DNA of 64,000 bases from Flavihumibacter cheonanensis (GCF_022352215.1 NZ_JAKRWF010000002.1:558001-622000); one strand, 5' to 3'. Positions 18,901 through 27,974 are shown, counted from the stretch's first letter. Notes: generated by a model not told the origin, from the sequence alone. Translations and numbers: made by a program.

Positions 18901-19078
18901 ACACCGCGCTGATAACAAAAACCGTCTCTTCTATGTGCAGGAGCAAATCCACGTATTACCGAATGTGAGCTACCTGGCCAAGGTTCGGAATACCGGTGAA
19001 ATTAGTGCGCATGAGCAGTATGGAAAACCTCATTTTATGAATGAGGGTGGACATGCAGCGGAAGGAGGACACCATTAA
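15926..19078 (+). CDS. actB: Alternative Complex III subunit ActB, molybdopterin-oxidoreductase-like and iron-sulfur protein
   Basis: 1050 residues. A Tat motif TPRRDFLKYVGF (from residue 46) precedes a long molybdopterin-oxidoreductase-like part (about 80-740) that in ActB proteins binds no cofactor, then a ferredoxin part with cysteine clusters starting at 780 (CYGCGACVVAC), 838 (CQHCDNAPCENVCP), 870 (CIGTRYCANNCP), 939 (CSFC) and 969 (CQQAC). ActB of studied complexes carries three 4Fe4S and one 3Fe4S cluster. The Tat signal sits about 45 residues from the start, the known variant form of this family. It faces the periplasm and bridges ActC to ActA. Confidence 0.93.
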   Translation: MEQKKYWQSFGELNNSAAHQQNAQDEFKEELPFEGFDDKGLGSATTPRRDFLKYVGFSTAAAAVAASCEMPVKKAIPFVNRPVDAIPGVPNYYATTYVAGGNAIPVVAKVRDGRPIKIEGNELSSWSKGATTAQVQASVLDLYDTARLRFPMADKKEVSTFDAFDKMVGEALAGLNGAPVVLLTSTVNSPSSKAVIAEFLAKYPGSRHVQYDGISYSGMLLANEASFGSRMIPSYAFDKAKVIVSLGADFLGTWLNPVEFQHGYTRGRKVDPKNPSMSKHYQFESMLSMTGANADERFTHRPSEIGVVAAALLSAINGQGAAGISDAALKKGIEQAAKDLAANKGQALVVAGSNDVNVQLIVNAINDAVGSYGTTIDLVSKLQNKAGIDAEFAKLVEEMNAGSVGAVLVYDVNPAYDYFDAEKFIAGLKKVRVSVSFNEKMDETTELCKYVLPANHYLESWGDAEQKAGYISMLQPTIAPLFKTRQWQDNLLKWSGSAVIYADYFKNFWTTRLGGENTYLKALQDGVVESPAMIMGFPSFNGGSVAAAVAAVGSAKKSSGTELVIYQKATFTDGRQSNNPWLQETPDPITRATWDNYLMVSPALGKSMFNIDITNPTQADEYEAFPKKPVVKVKLGNKEEELPVLIIPGMQADTVALAVGYGRAEAIGRAAAGVGKNAYKFAVSNGTTVLNTAAVTVEKTAGEYKIATTQTHSSYEGRYEVVKEITLADYTKNPTKILDARAKELEPWGGLENYEKDGTIYPVFDKPGIKWGMSIDLNSCYGCGACVVACTAENNVSVVGKPEVLRAHDMHWLRIDRYFAGDPNDPNSIQTVFQPMMCQHCDNAPCENVCPVAATNHSSEGLNQMTYNRCIGTRYCANNCPYKVRRFNWADYTGADSFGDNMVGGKGENDVILMMNDDLTRMVLNPDVTVRSRGVIEKCSFCVQRLQEGKLAAKKAGRPLEDRDVKTACQQACAADAIVFGNVNNAESAVSKHRADNKNRLFYVQEQIHVLPNVSYLAKVRNTGEISAHEQYGKPHFMNEGGHAAEGGHH

Positions 19079-19119
19079 GAAGTAAGAAGTGAGAAGTAAG
19101 AAGTGAGAAGTGGGAACGA
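19079..19119 (+). repeat. Heptanucleotide tandem repeat, copy 1
   Basis: Starts at the base after the actB stop. Five to six 7-nt units GAAGTAA/GAAGTGA in tandem, then GGAACG. Lies in the 125-nt actB-actC gap. Confidence 0.75.
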
Positions 19120-19203
19120 AAAGAAAGTTGTAGAAAGAAGAAACTGAACTTATAAAAACCAACAAGCGAAGGGGTTAGAGCCGACGCTAAATGCTTATAC
19201 GAT

Positions 19204-20646
19204 ATGGCATTATTAAGATACGAATCGCAAGTTAGAGAGCCACTGGTAACAGGTGCTAAGACTTATCACGATGTAACAGAAGACATCGTTCGGCCAATTG
19301 AAGCGGCTCCATCCAGGTTATGGAAGATCGGTTTTACCATCTCTGTATTACTGTTGTTATTTGGGGTTTATTCTGTATATCGTGAAGTGGTTTACGGTAT
19401 CGGGGAATGGAACCTGAACAAGACCATTGGATGGGGTTGGGATATCACCAACTTCGTGTGGTGGGTTGGTATCGGTCACGCGGGTACCCTAATCTCCGCG
19501 ATCCTGCTGCTTTTCCGCCAGGGATGGCGTACCGGTGTAAACCGTGCGGCAGAAGCGATGACGATTTTTGCGGTAATGTGTGCGGGCCAGTTCCCCATCT
19601 TCCACATGGGTCGTGTATGGATGGCTTTCTTTGTACTGCCATATCCTAACAGTCGCGGTCCTTTGTGGGTGAATTTTAACTCACCACTCTTGTGGGACGT
19701 ATTTGCGATCTCAACCTACTTTACGGTATCCCTGCTTTTCTGGTATGCTGGTTTGTTACCTGATCTGGCAACTGTACGGGATCGTGCCAAAGTAAAGTGG
19801 AGAAAAAATCTGTACGGGGTGCTTTCATTCGGTTGGACCGGTTCTACCAAACACTGGCAGCGTCATGAAGCCCTCTCTCTTGTACTGGCTGGTTTGAGTA
19901 CACCACTGGTACTTTCTGTACACACCATCGTATCCTTCGACTTCGCTACTTCAGTAATTCCCGGATGGCATACCACGATCTTCCCGCCTTACTTTGTTGC
20001 GGGTGCGATCTTCTCTGGATTTGCGATGGTACAAACACTGCTGATCATTACCCGAAAGGTGCTGAACCTGAACGATTATATTACCATGGAACATATCGAG
20101 GTAATGAACAAAGTAATTGTTCTGACCGGTTCCATCGTGGGTATTGCTTATATCACTGAGTTGTTTATCTCCTGGTATGGTCAGAACCCATATGAAATGG
20201 CGGCGTTCAAAAACCGTTATGACCTGAGTACCCCATATGCCTGGAGTTACTGGCTGATGATGAGCTGTAACGTAATCGCTCCCCAGTTCTTCTGGTTCCG
20301 CAAACTGAGAAGAAATATCATCTTCACGTTCTTCATGAGTATCATTGTGAACGTAGGTATGTGGTTTGAGCGTTTCGTAATCATCGTTACATCCATTTAT
20401 CGCGATTACCTGCCCAGTAGCTGGAGTACCTACTATACTCCGTCAGTATGGGAGGTCGGATTTTACCTTGGTACGTTTGGATTGTTCTTTACCTGCTTCT
20501 TCGCATTTGCCAAATACTTCCCGGTTATTGCGATCGCTGAGATCAAACATATCCTGAAGAAAAATGGCGAAAGCTACAAAGACAATATGGGCGAGGAAGA
20601 AAAAGCTACAGTGGAGCATTTCACACATGAGCATGCGCACCATTAG
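19204..20646 (+). CDS. actC: Alternative Complex III subunit ActC, NrfD-like quinol-binding membrane protein
   Basis: 480 residues with about ten membrane helices and the NrfD/PsrC pattern (WWVGIGHAGTLISAILLLFRQGWR, GQFPIFHMGRVW, LSVHTIVSFDFATSVIPGWH). ActC holds the quinol site and anchors ActB in the membrane; it may also contribute to proton movement. A His-rich end (FTHEHAHH) is typical for the Bacteroidota form. It lies between actB and actD with heptad repeats in both flanking gaps. Confidence 0.93.
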   Translation: MALLRYESQVREPLVTGAKTYHDVTEDIVRPIEAAPSRLWKIGFTISVLLLLFGVYSVYREVVYGIGEWNLNKTIGWGWDITNFVWWVGIGHAGTLISAILLLFRQGWRTGVNRAAEAMTIFAVMCAGQFPIFHMGRVWMAFFVLPYPNSRGPLWVNFNSPLLWDVFAISTYFTVSLLFWYAGLLPDLATVRDRAKVKWRKNLYGVLSFGWTGSTKHWQRHEALSLVLAGLSTPLVLSVHTIVSFDFATSVIPGWHTTIFPPYFVAGAIFSGFAMVQTLLIITRKVLNLNDYITMEHIEVMNKVIVLTGSIVGIAYITELFISWYGQNPYEMAAFKNRYDLSTPYAWSYWLMMSCNVIAPQFFWFRKLRRNIIFTFFMSIIVNVGMWFERFVIIVTSIYRDYLPSSWSTYYTPSVWEVGFYLGTFGLFFTCFFAFAKYFPVIAIAEIKHILKKNGESYKDNMGEEEKATVEHFTHEHAHH

Positions 20647-20692
20647 GAAGTGAGACGTCAGATGTGAGACGTCAGACGTGAGAAGTGAGACG
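20647..20692 (+). repeat. Heptanucleotide tandem repeat, copy 2
   Basis: Begins at the base after the actC stop. Units read GAAGTGA, GACGTCA, GATGTGA, GACGTCA, GACGTGA, GAAGTGA, GACG: six full units of seven. Confidence 0.85.
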
Positions 20693-20724
20693 AAAAAAAT
20701 TAACAACAAAGAATTCGAATAAAA

Positions 20725-21318
20725 ATGGCAAAAAAGAAATTCGTAGTTGGATGCTTTGATGACGAAAAAGTCCTTTTTCCTGCAGTGAAGAAGGTTCGTA
20801 AGGCCGGCTATAAAATTCATGATGTGTACACTCCCTTTCCTATTCACGGACTTGATCAGGCTATGGGATTACGGGATACTAGTTTGCACACAGCGGGTTT
20901 TATTTATGGTATCACTGGCACCACAACTGCCCTGACTTTCATGAGCTGGGTATTCAATAAAGACTGGCCTTTGAATATTGGTGGTAAGCCACATTTCCCG
21001 CTGCCTGCTTTTATTCCCATTACGTTCGAATTAACCGTTTTATTTTCTGCTGTGGGCATGGTGCTGACATTTTGCTATCTCTGTCAGCTCGCTCCTTTCG
21101 TAAAGAAGCATCATTTCCATGCGCGCGCTACTGATGATTTGTTTGTGATGGTATTGGAATGTACATCCAGAACTAATGAGGCGGATGCCAAAGCATTTCT
21201 GGAATCTGTTGGTGCAAAAGAGATCAATGTTCAGGAAGCAGAAGATGGCTGGTGGCTTGGCAGGTATGCTAAGGAGCAAAAACTGTATAGTACGCCATCA
21301 GAAAATAGTTTAGCATAA
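20725..21318 (+). CDS. actD: Alternative Complex III subunit ActD (DUF3341)
   Basis: 197 residues. The segment KVRKAGYKIHDVYTPFPIHG is the DUF3341 signature; two membrane helices (about 58-80 and 96-120) follow, and the C-terminal part is soluble. ActD is a structural membrane subunit of the complex. It starts 78 nt after actC and is followed after 21 nt by actE. Confidence 0.93.
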   Translation: MAKKKFVVGCFDDEKVLFPAVKKVRKAGYKIHDVYTPFPIHGLDQAMGLRDTSLHTAGFIYGITGTTTALTFMSWVFNKDWPLNIGGKPHFPLPAFIPITFELTVLFSAVGMVLTFCYLCQLAPFVKKHHFHARATDDLFVMVLECTSRTNEADAKAFLESVGAKEINVQEAEDGWWLGRYAKEQKLYSTPSENSLA

Positions 21319-21339
21319 CCCTAGAAGAAGTCAAGAAGC

Positions 21340-21987
21340 ATGAATAAGAAATCCATCATAGCGGTAGTTTTCGGTGCAGTGGCTTTCAGCAGCTGTAGCG
21401 ACGTGAAGCGCACACCAGGTAAGATTTACATGCCTGACATGGCATATAGCCGCGCTGTAGAGACTTACAATGACAACCGGGAGTTGCAGGCTGAAGGTAT
21501 TAATTACAATGCCGAACCGGTAGCAGGAACTGTTGCCCGAGGCGAAGAAGTAATTTACCGGATGTTAAAAGACACAACTGGCACCTATGTGACTTCCGCA
21601 GCGCTCACCAATCCAATGACTACCAAATTGACAGAGGAAGAATATACAGAAACCGAGAGATTGTACCTGATCAATTGTGGTATTTGTCACGGTACCAAAC
21701 TGGATGGCAATGGACCTTTATACAATGATGGAAAAGGACCTTATCCGCTGGCCCCTAAGAATCTTGTTTCTGATGAAATCAAAAAGATGGCAGATGGTAC
21801 CATTTTTCATTCCATCACGTATGGAAAGAACCTGATGGGGTCCTATGCTTCACACCTGACACCGAAGCAACGTTGGATGATGGTGCAGTATATACGTATG
21901 AAACAAAATGGAGAAACCCCGGGAGCTGCTGCTACCGACAGTACAGCTGCTGCTGCTCCTGCCGGCACTGCAACTGCGATGAAATAA
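21340..21987 (+). CDS. actE: Alternative Complex III subunit ActE, monoheme cytochrome c lipoprotein
   Basis: 215 residues. The N-terminus ends in a lipobox-like FSSCS, so Cys lipid anchoring is likely. One heme site CGICHGT is present (about residues 113-117) and a distal Met is expected in the NLMGSYASHLTPKQRW segment. ActE is the monoheme cytochrome of the complex. The C-terminus is a low-complexity Ala/Thr tail. It stands between actD and actF. Confidence 0.92.
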   Translation: MNKKSIIAVVFGAVAFSSCSDVKRTPGKIYMPDMAYSRAVETYNDNRELQAEGINYNAEPVAGTVARGEEVIYRMLKDTTGTYVTSAALTNPMTTKLTEEEYTETERLYLINCGICHGTKLDGNGPLYNDGKGPYPLAPKNLVSDEIKKMADGTIFHSITYGKNLMGSYASHLTPKQRWMMVQYIRMKQNGETPGAAATDSTAAAAPAGTATAMK

Positions 21988-22020
21988 AAACCAATTTGAC
22001 CAAACGATAAATTTTTGAGA

Positions 22021-23241
22021 ATGTCTTTCAGAGAGCAATTTGAAATACCTGCCAAGTACAAGATGTGGTCGTTGATTCTGATGGCGGTGGGATTGGTTTC
22101 CATCCTTGTAGGATATTTTATGTATGGCACGGGTGATGAGCATACGAATGCACGTTTCTGGGCTGTATTACTGTATAACAGTGTTTATTTTCTGCTGATC
22201 GTAAATGCTGCGATGTTTTTTATCTGTGCTACCACGCTTGCTATGGGTGGCTGGCAAATGAGCTTCCGCAGGGTTGCCGAAGCAATTTCTACAGCAGTTA
22301 TTCCTATCGGAATTATTACAGGTGTTATTTTAATAGCGCTTGTAGTAGGTCACAAGCATCATATTTACCATTGGATTACACCTGATCCAAACGATCATAT
22401 CCTGATGGGAAAAACAGGATTCCTGAATCCAACATTCTTCATCGTTTGGACCAGCCTCACGCTGATTGGATGGATTTTCCTGGGTGCCAAAATGCGTTCT
22501 GTTAGTCGCGAGATTGACAACGGTGGTCCGCTTAGCGCTGAAGAAGGAAAGAAATACATTTTCAAGAATACGATCTGGGGATCCCTTTACCTGGTATGGT
22601 TTGGTCTGACTGTTGCGTCTACTGTACCCTGGTTATGGTTCATGAGTATTGATGCACACTGGTACAGCACCATGTATAGCTGGTATACGTTTGCATCTTC
22701 CTTTGTTGCTGGTATTTCACTTATTACACTTTATGTAATCTACCTGAAGAACCAGGGTTACCTCGAATTGGTAAACCAGGAGCACTTACATGATCTGGGT
22801 AAATTCATGTTTGCATTCTCTGTATTCTGGACCTACTTGTGGTTCAGTCAGTATATGCTGATCTGGTATGCAAATATTCCGGAAGAAACCGTTTATTTCA
22901 AACATCGTGTTCAGGGTCCTTATCGTGGAATTTTCTTCCTGAACTTAATCATCAACTTTATTGCTCCGCTGCTGATACTGATGAGAAGAAGTTCAAAGCG
23001 TAACTATACCTTGCTGGTATTCATGTCGGTGCTGATCATCTTCGGTCACTGGATCGATTTTTACCAGATGGTAATTGCTTCTGTATCCAAAGAGCATGTG
23101 GAATTGGGGTTATTTGATTTTGGTGTGGCGGCCGGATTTATCGGACTGATCATGTGGGCAACCGGAAATGCATTAAGTAAGCATTCCCTGATAAACCGGA
23201 ACCATCCCTTCCTTAAGGAAAGTATAATTCACCATACTTAA
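22021..23241 (+). CDS. actF: Alternative Complex III subunit ActF, NrfD-like membrane protein
   Basis: 406 residues from ATG 22021; a TTG at 22015 is in frame but unneeded. About ten membrane helices. The fold is related to ActC (VWTSLTLIGWIFLGAKMRS, KFMFAFSVFWTYLWFSQYMLIWYAN, RSSKRNYTLLVFMSVLIIFGHWIDFYQMV), but it lacks the ActC quinol region and is thought to take part in proton transfer. It ends the act set and is followed 73 nt later by coxB. Confidence 0.92.
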   Translation: MSFREQFEIPAKYKMWSLILMAVGLVSILVGYFMYGTGDEHTNARFWAVLLYNSVYFLLIVNAAMFFICATTLAMGGWQMSFRRVAEAISTAVIPIGIITGVILIALVVGHKHHIYHWITPDPNDHILMGKTGFLNPTFFIVWTSLTLIGWIFLGAKMRSVSREIDNGGPLSAEEGKKYIFKNTIWGSLYLVWFGLTVASTVPWLWFMSIDAHWYSTMYSWYTFASSFVAGISLITLYVIYLKNQGYLELVNQEHLHDLGKFMFAFSVFWTYLWFSQYMLIWYANIPEETVYFKHRVQGPYRGIFFLNLIINFIAPLLILMRRSSKRNYTLLVFMSVLIIFGHWIDFYQMVIASVSKEHVELGLFDFGVAAGFIGLIMWATGNALSKHSLINRNHPFLKESIIHHT

Positions 23242-23314
23242 GAAAAAGGAAGATTAAACAAAAGCATAGCATATAAGCTTTCATTCAAAACTTTGTATAA
23301 ACACGGAATAAGAC

Positions 23315-24382
23315 ATGTCAACATTATTAATCATTGCGATCCTGTTGTTGGGTTTTATAGTGGTCTTTCAGATCGCAAAAGCCAGCGAATATGTATCTGT
23401 GTTGAAAGGTGAAAAGAAAACCTTTGAGCAGAATAACAAGATTAATGGTTTTCTGCTCCTGGCTTTCATGATCCTGGGGCTGATCGGAGTGTATTGGTGC
23501 AATGAATTGTACAAGGGTAAAATTCTTGGCGAAGCAGCATCTGATCATGGGGAGAAAATTGACACGATGTTGTATATCACTATCGCCATTACAGGGGTAG
23601 TATTCATCATCACGCAGATCCTGCTGTTCTGGTTTTCTTTCAAATACCAGTATAAGGAAGGCAGAAAAGCCTTTTACTATCCGCACAACAACAAACTGGA
23701 AGTAATCTGGACTGTAATACCTGCAATCGCCCTGACTGTTCTGGTTGGATTTGGTTTGTATTACTGGTTCAAGATTACCGGTGATGCTCCAAAAGAAGCG
23801 AATGTGGTTGAGATCACCGGAAAACAGTTTGGCTGGATTTATCGTTATCCAGGTAAAGACAAAGTTTTTGGTAAAAAATATTATAAGAACATTGATGAGG
23901 GCAAGTTAAACCAGCTCGGTTTGATCTGGGATGATAAAGCTGCTCATGATGATGTAGTAACCAACGAAGCCATGTACCTGGTTGTTGGTAAACCTGTAAA
24001 ATTGATCATCAATAGTCGTGATGTGGTGCATGATGTGGGTTTGGCACATTTCCGTATGAAAATGGACGCAGTGCCTGGAACACCTACAACCATGTGGTTC
24101 ACGCCAAAATATACCACGGCGCAGATGAAAGAAAAAACTGGTAATCCTGATTTTGAATATGAAATTTCCTGTGACCAGATGTGTGGTAAGGGACATTATT
24201 CCATGAAGGGAATTGTAAAAGTGGTTGAGCCTGCAGAATATCTGTTATGGCTGGCCAAGCAAAAGCCCAACTATGTAATGTCAAATCCGGAGCTGGAAAC
24301 CAAACCTGCCGTACCGGTAGCAACACCGGCAGACAGTACAGTTACAGCTGCTGCAAAAATTGCAGGGTCTAATTCAAATTAA
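23315..24382 (+). CDS. coxB: Cytochrome c oxidase subunit II
   Basis: 355 residues. An N-terminal helix plus two helices typical of subunit II precede a cupredoxin domain. The CuA ligands are seen in VHDVGLAHFRMKMDAVPG (His) and CDQMCGKGHYSMKG (two Cys, His, Met). There is no fused cytochrome c domain; the tail is Ala/Thr-rich. CuA would receive electrons from the ActA/ActE cytochromes or a soluble cytochrome. It is 28 nt upstream of coxA. Confidence 0.93.
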   Translation: MSTLLIIAILLLGFIVVFQIAKASEYVSVLKGEKKTFEQNNKINGFLLLAFMILGLIGVYWCNELYKGKILGEAASDHGEKIDTMLYITIAITGVVFIITQILLFWFSFKYQYKEGRKAFYYPHNNKLEVIWTVIPAIALTVLVGFGLYYWFKITGDAPKEANVVEITGKQFGWIYRYPGKDKVFGKKYYKNIDEGKLNQLGLIWDDKAAHDDVVTNEAMYLVVGKPVKLIINSRDVVHDVGLAHFRMKMDAVPGTPTTMWFTPKYTTAQMKEKTGNPDFEYEISCDQMCGKGHYSMKGIVKVVEPAEYLLWLAKQKPNYVMSNPELETKPAVPVATPADSTVTAAAKIAGSNSN

Positions 24383-24410
24383 GGTCGTACCGAAAAACAA
24401 ATAGATTTTT

Positions 24411-26243
24411 ATGAGCCAAGAAGTGAATTTGCACGAGCAGGTGGGAGCGATGACCACGCATGAGGTTCATCATGATGAGCACCATGGTCATCACCACAAG
24501 GAAACCTTCATTACGAAGTATGTGTTCAGCCAGGATCACAAAATGATTGCCAAGCAATTCCTGATCACGGGTATGATCTGGGCAATTATCGGAGGTCTGT
24601 TTTCGGTACTTTTCCGACTGCAACTCGGGTTTCCTAATGAAACATTCCCGATACTTGAAGATATTCTGGGTAAATGGGCAGCAGGTGGTAAGATCCAGCC
24701 TGAATTCTACTACGCCCTGACAACCATGCATGGTACCGTACTGGTATTCTTTGTGTTGACAGCTGGTTTGAGTGGTACCTTTGCCAACTTCCTTATTCCA
24801 TTACAGTTGGGTGCACGTGATATGGCTTCTCCATTCATGAATATGCTCAGCTATTGGTTTTTCTTTATTGCCAGTATCGTAATGGTTTCTTCCCTGTTTG
24901 TTCAAACAGGTCCGGCTAGTGGTGGATGGACCGTATATCCGCCATTGAGTGCACTAGGTGATGCATCAGAAGGATCAAAAATTGGTATGGATCTCTGGTT
25001 GATTGCGATGGCCTTGTTCGTGGTGTCTTCGCTGCTAGGAGGTCTTAACTATATTTCCACTATTTTGAACATGCGGACCAAGGGTATGAGTATGACCCGT
25101 ATGCCGCTTACCATCTGGGCATTGTTCTTCACAGCTGTATTGGGAGTATTATCCTTCCCGGTATTGCTGTCTGGTTTCATTCTGTTGTTGTTTGACCGTC
25201 ATGCCGGAACCAGTTTCTATCTTTCTGATATCTTTTTGGCCTCTACTCAGAAAGCATTACCGAATGAGGGAGGAAGTGCGATCCTGTACCAACACCTGTT
25301 CTGGTTCCTTGGTCACCCAGAGGTATATATTATCATTCTTCCAACCATGGGTCTGGTATCGGATGTTATGTCCGCTAATGCGCGTAAGCCCATTTTTGGA
25401 TATATGGCGATGGTTGGTTCTATGTTCGCGATTGCAGTACTGGCCTTCCTGGTTTGGGCACACCACATGTTTGTAACCGGACTGAATCCATTCCTTGGTG
25501 CCTTCTTCGTATTGTTGACATTGTTAATTGCGGTTCCATCTGCGATAAAGGTGTTTAACTGGATAACGACCCTATGGAGAGGCAACCTGCGGTTTACTCC
25601 TGGTATGTTGTTCTCTATCGGATTTGTGAGTCTGTTCATTTCAGGTGGACTTACTGGTATCTTCCTGGGTAACTCTACTCTTGATATTCACCTGCACGAT
25701 ACGTACTTCGTAATTGCACACTTCCATATTGTGATGGGTGTTTCAGCGTTCTTTGGCATGTTTGCCGGAATCTACCACTGGTTCCCCAAGATGTATGGTC
25801 GCTATTTGAATAATACACTGGCTTATATCCATTTTTGGATTACGTTGGTAGGTGCTTACCTGATTTTCTGGCCCATGCACTACCAGGGTCTGGCAGGTGT
25901 ACCTCGCCGTTACCTGGATTTCAGCGGTTGGGCATCTTTCAACCAGTTTGATGGATTGAACCGCTTTATCTCCATCGTGACAATCATGGTATTCGCAGTA
26001 CAGTTGTTATTTGTATTCAACTTTATCTATAGCATCTTCAAAGGACGCAGGGTAACTACCCAGAATCCATGGGGAGCAACTACGCTGGAATGGACAACCC
26101 CAATTAATCCGGGACACGGAAACTGGGAGGGAGAGATTCCGGAAGTTCACCGCTGGGCTTATGATTATGGTAAGGATGGCCGCGATTTTGTTCCTCAAAC
26201 TGAGGCTATATCGCCCAATGAAAGTCCGGAAAGCAAGCATTGA
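24411..26243 (+). CDS. coxA: Cytochrome c oxidase subunit I, aa3 type A1
   Basis: 610 residues, twelve membrane helices. Heme a ligand in TMHGTVLVFF, CuB and cross-linked Tyr region in LGHPEVYIIILP, a CuB His pair in VWAHHMF, and the heme ligands in HDTYFVIAHFHIVMG. The Glu in GHPEV marks the D-channel of subfamily A1 heme-copper oxidases. A His-rich N-terminus (HHDEHHGHHHKE) is present before the first helix. It catalyses oxygen reduction coupled to proton pumping. A good terminator follows at 26285. Confidence 0.95.
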   Translation: MSQEVNLHEQVGAMTTHEVHHDEHHGHHHKETFITKYVFSQDHKMIAKQFLITGMIWAIIGGLFSVLFRLQLGFPNETFPILEDILGKWAAGGKIQPEFYYALTTMHGTVLVFFVLTAGLSGTFANFLIPLQLGARDMASPFMNMLSYWFFFIASIVMVSSLFVQTGPASGGWTVYPPLSALGDASEGSKIGMDLWLIAMALFVVSSLLGGLNYISTILNMRTKGMSMTRMPLTIWALFFTAVLGVLSFPVLLSGFILLLFDRHAGTSFYLSDIFLASTQKALPNEGGSAILYQHLFWFLGHPEVYIIILPTMGLVSDVMSANARKPIFGYMAMVGSMFAIAVLAFLVWAHHMFVTGLNPFLGAFFVLLTLLIAVPSAIKVFNWITTLWRGNLRFTPGMLFSIGFVSLFISGGLTGIFLGNSTLDIHLHDTYFVIAHFHIVMGVSAFFGMFAGIYHWFPKMYGRYLNNTLAYIHFWITLVGAYLIFWPMHYQGLAGVPRRYLDFSGWASFNQFDGLNRFISIVTIMVFAVQLLFVFNFIYSIFKGRRVTTQNPWGATTLEWTTPINPGHGNWEGEIPEVHRWAYDYGKDGRDFVPQTEAISPNESPESKH

Positions 26244-26284
26244 TTCGGGGGTGATAGTTGATGAATACTGAATCGAGTTAAAAT

Positions 26285-26313
26285 GCCCTGATCAGCAATC
26301 GGGGCGTTTTTTT
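26285..26313 (+). terminator. Rho-independent terminator after coxA
   Basis: Stem GCCCTGAT / ATCGGGGC (one G-T pair) around the loop CAGCA, followed by G and seven T. It ends the act-cox transcript, at least in part, before ctaB. Confidence 0.8.
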
Positions 26314-26344
26314 AGAGTGTACGATTTTTGTTTAATAATGATGA

Positions 26345-27271
26345 ATGCAGCAGAGTGAATCAGTTCAACCCGGTAAGGAAAATGGCGTAATGGCGCGGTT
26401 GCGTGATTACCTCTTGCTGATAAAGTTCTCTTTGACAACAATGGTGGTGTTTTCAGCGGTAATTAGTTACCTGCTGGCACCAAAAATTGTGGAGTATGAC
26501 TGGGCGATGATCTTAGTTCTGTTCCTGGCAGGAATGCTTGTAACAGGAAGTGCCAATACCATTAACCAGGTAGTGGAAAAAGATACAGATGCCCTGATGA
26601 AGCGTACTGCCAGCAGACCCATAGCATCGGGTCGCATGTCAGTAACGGAGGGTTGGGCTTTTGCAGTGATTAGTGGATTGCTGGGGGTATTTCTCCTCTG
26701 GTATTTTTTTAACGGTTTATCCGCTGGTCTTGCAGCATTCAGCCTCTTTCTCTATGCTTTTATTTATACTCCGCTAAAAAAGGTGAATTCCATCTCCGTA
26801 TTGGTAGGTGCATTTCCCGGAGGGTTACCCTGTCTGATTGGGTTTGCAGCCGGAAATGATACCATCTTTTTTGGAGAGCATGGATGGCTTGACCTGGGTG
26901 GATGGGCTTTGTTTGCGATCCAGTTTTTCTGGCAGTTCCCTCATTTTTGGGCGATTGCCTGGCTGTCGCACAAAGATTATGAAGCAGCTGGTTTTCGGTT
27001 GTTGCCATCAGAAAAGGGTCCTACCAAGTACTCGGCGATGCAGTCGATTATTTATTCAGTGTTTCTGATACCGGTAGGGTTGATGCCTTATTTCACAGGT
27101 ATTACTGGCTGGGTAAGTCTGCTGATAATTCTGGTATGCAACCTGCTGATGGTAGCCCTGAGTGTCAGGTTGTATATGAAAATGGAAAAGTCTGCAGCCC
27201 GGGGTGTGATGTTTGGGAGTTACCTGTACCTGATGATTGTTTTTTTCGCCCTGTTGGCGGATAAGGTGTAG
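26345..27271 (+). CDS. ctaB: Protoheme IX farnesyltransferase (heme O synthase)
   Basis: 308 residues, UbiA-family membrane prenyltransferase with about nine helices. The allylic diphosphate motif NQVVEKDTDALMKRTASRP and the second Asp-rich loop near SHKDYEAAGFRLLP are visible. It converts protoheme to heme O for cytochrome aa3 assembly. A heme A synthase gene is not in the window. Start at ATG 26345, chosen because nearby ATGs at 26338 and 26341 are out of frame. Confidence 0.93.
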   Translation: MQQSESVQPGKENGVMARLRDYLLLIKFSLTTMVVFSAVISYLLAPKIVEYDWAMILVLFLAGMLVTGSANTINQVVEKDTDALMKRTASRPIASGRMSVTEGWAFAVISGLLGVFLLWYFFNGLSAGLAAFSLFLYAFIYTPLKKVNSISVLVGAFPGGLPCLIGFAAGNDTIFFGEHGWLDLGGWALFAIQFFWQFPHFWAIAWLSHKDYEAAGFRLLPSEKGPTKYSAMQSIIYSVFLIPVGLMPYFTGITGWVSLLIILVCNLLMVALSVRLYMKMEKSAARGVMFGSYLYLMIVFFALLADKV

Positions 27272-27346
27272 GTAAGAGGAAACAAAGGAGACGGGGAAAC
27301 AAAGGAGAAGGGAGGAATGGAAGAGGGAGAAAAGGAGGAGAAATTA
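27272..27346 (+). repeat. Purine-rich repeat, copy 2
   Basis: Begins at the ctaB stop. Contains GGAAACAAAGGAGA twice in variant form and GGAGGAATGGAAGAGGG; ends AAAAGGAGGAG, which could serve as a ribosome site 11 nt before the next ATG. Confidence 0.65.
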
Positions 27347-27357
27347 AAATTTAATGT

Positions 27358-27924
27358 ATGAGGGTAGAAGCTATGGAGCAGCGAAAGAGAATACATCCCA
27401 ATAAATTCACGATGTGGGTGGCGATTGCAAGTATCACCATGATGTTTGCAGGTTTGACCAGTGCTTATATCGTAAAGAGGAGTCAGCCGAGTTGGACAAG
27501 TTTTGAAATGCCGGTAATCTTCTGGTATTCAACCGCGGTGATGTTGGCGAGCAGTGTTACGATCTATCTTGCACTGAATGCATTTCGTGAGCGCGAGCGG
27601 GTAAAGTACCGGCAGCTGATAACGGTTACGGCTGTGCTTGGGGTGTTGTTTGTTGTACTTCAGTACCTGGGCTTTAAGGAGATCTGGGCCTCCGGTATCA
27701 GCTTTTCCGGAGCAGGTGGGGGGCAGTTTTTGTATATCATTGCCGGGCTTCATGGATTGCACGTGGTAGGAGGAGTAATTGCGTTGATCGTCCTGTTTTT
27801 TAAGGCTTTCAGTACCCGATTCCGGAATTATAACCCGGTACCGGTGGAGGTGATGAGTACCTATTGGCATTTTGTAGATCTGTTATGGCTCTACCTGATG
27901 GTATTTTTTATGTTATTGCAATAG
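27358..27924 (+). CDS. Cytochrome c oxidase subunit III-like protein, first copy
   Basis: 188 residues with five membrane helices. The pattern PNKFTMWVAIASITMMFAGLTSAY at the start and GLHGLHVVGGVIAL followed by STYWHFVDLLWLYLMVFFMLL at the end are those of heme-copper oxidase subunit III. The short form lacks the first two helices of the mitochondrial type. A second subunit III gene follows 50 nt later, so the oxidase may use both or the two may split one role. Confidence 0.88.
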   Translation: MRVEAMEQRKRIHPNKFTMWVAIASITMMFAGLTSAYIVKRSQPSWTSFEMPVIFWYSTAVMLASSVTIYLALNAFRERERVKYRQLITVTAVLGVLFVVLQYLGFKEIWASGISFSGAGGGQFLYIIAGLHGLHVVGGVIALIVLFFKAFSTRFRNYNPVPVEVMSTYWHFVDLLWLYLMVFFMLLQ

Positions 27925-27943
27925 TATTTTCCGTATATCCAAT

Positions 27944-27951
27944 TAAATTTG
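27944..27951 (+). promoter_or_regulatory. Bacteroidota -7 box (TAAATTTG) between the two subunit III genes
   Basis: Exact TAnnTTTG 23 nt before ATG 27975. No TTTG at the right distance upstream, so an internal promoter is only possible. Confidence 0.3.
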
Positions 27952-27974
27952 CGAACCAATCTTAAACACTGAAC

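Noticed and set aside
19079-19119. Heptad repeats as a CRISPR array
   Set aside because: The units are 7 nt in direct tandem with no spacers and no cas genes nearby.
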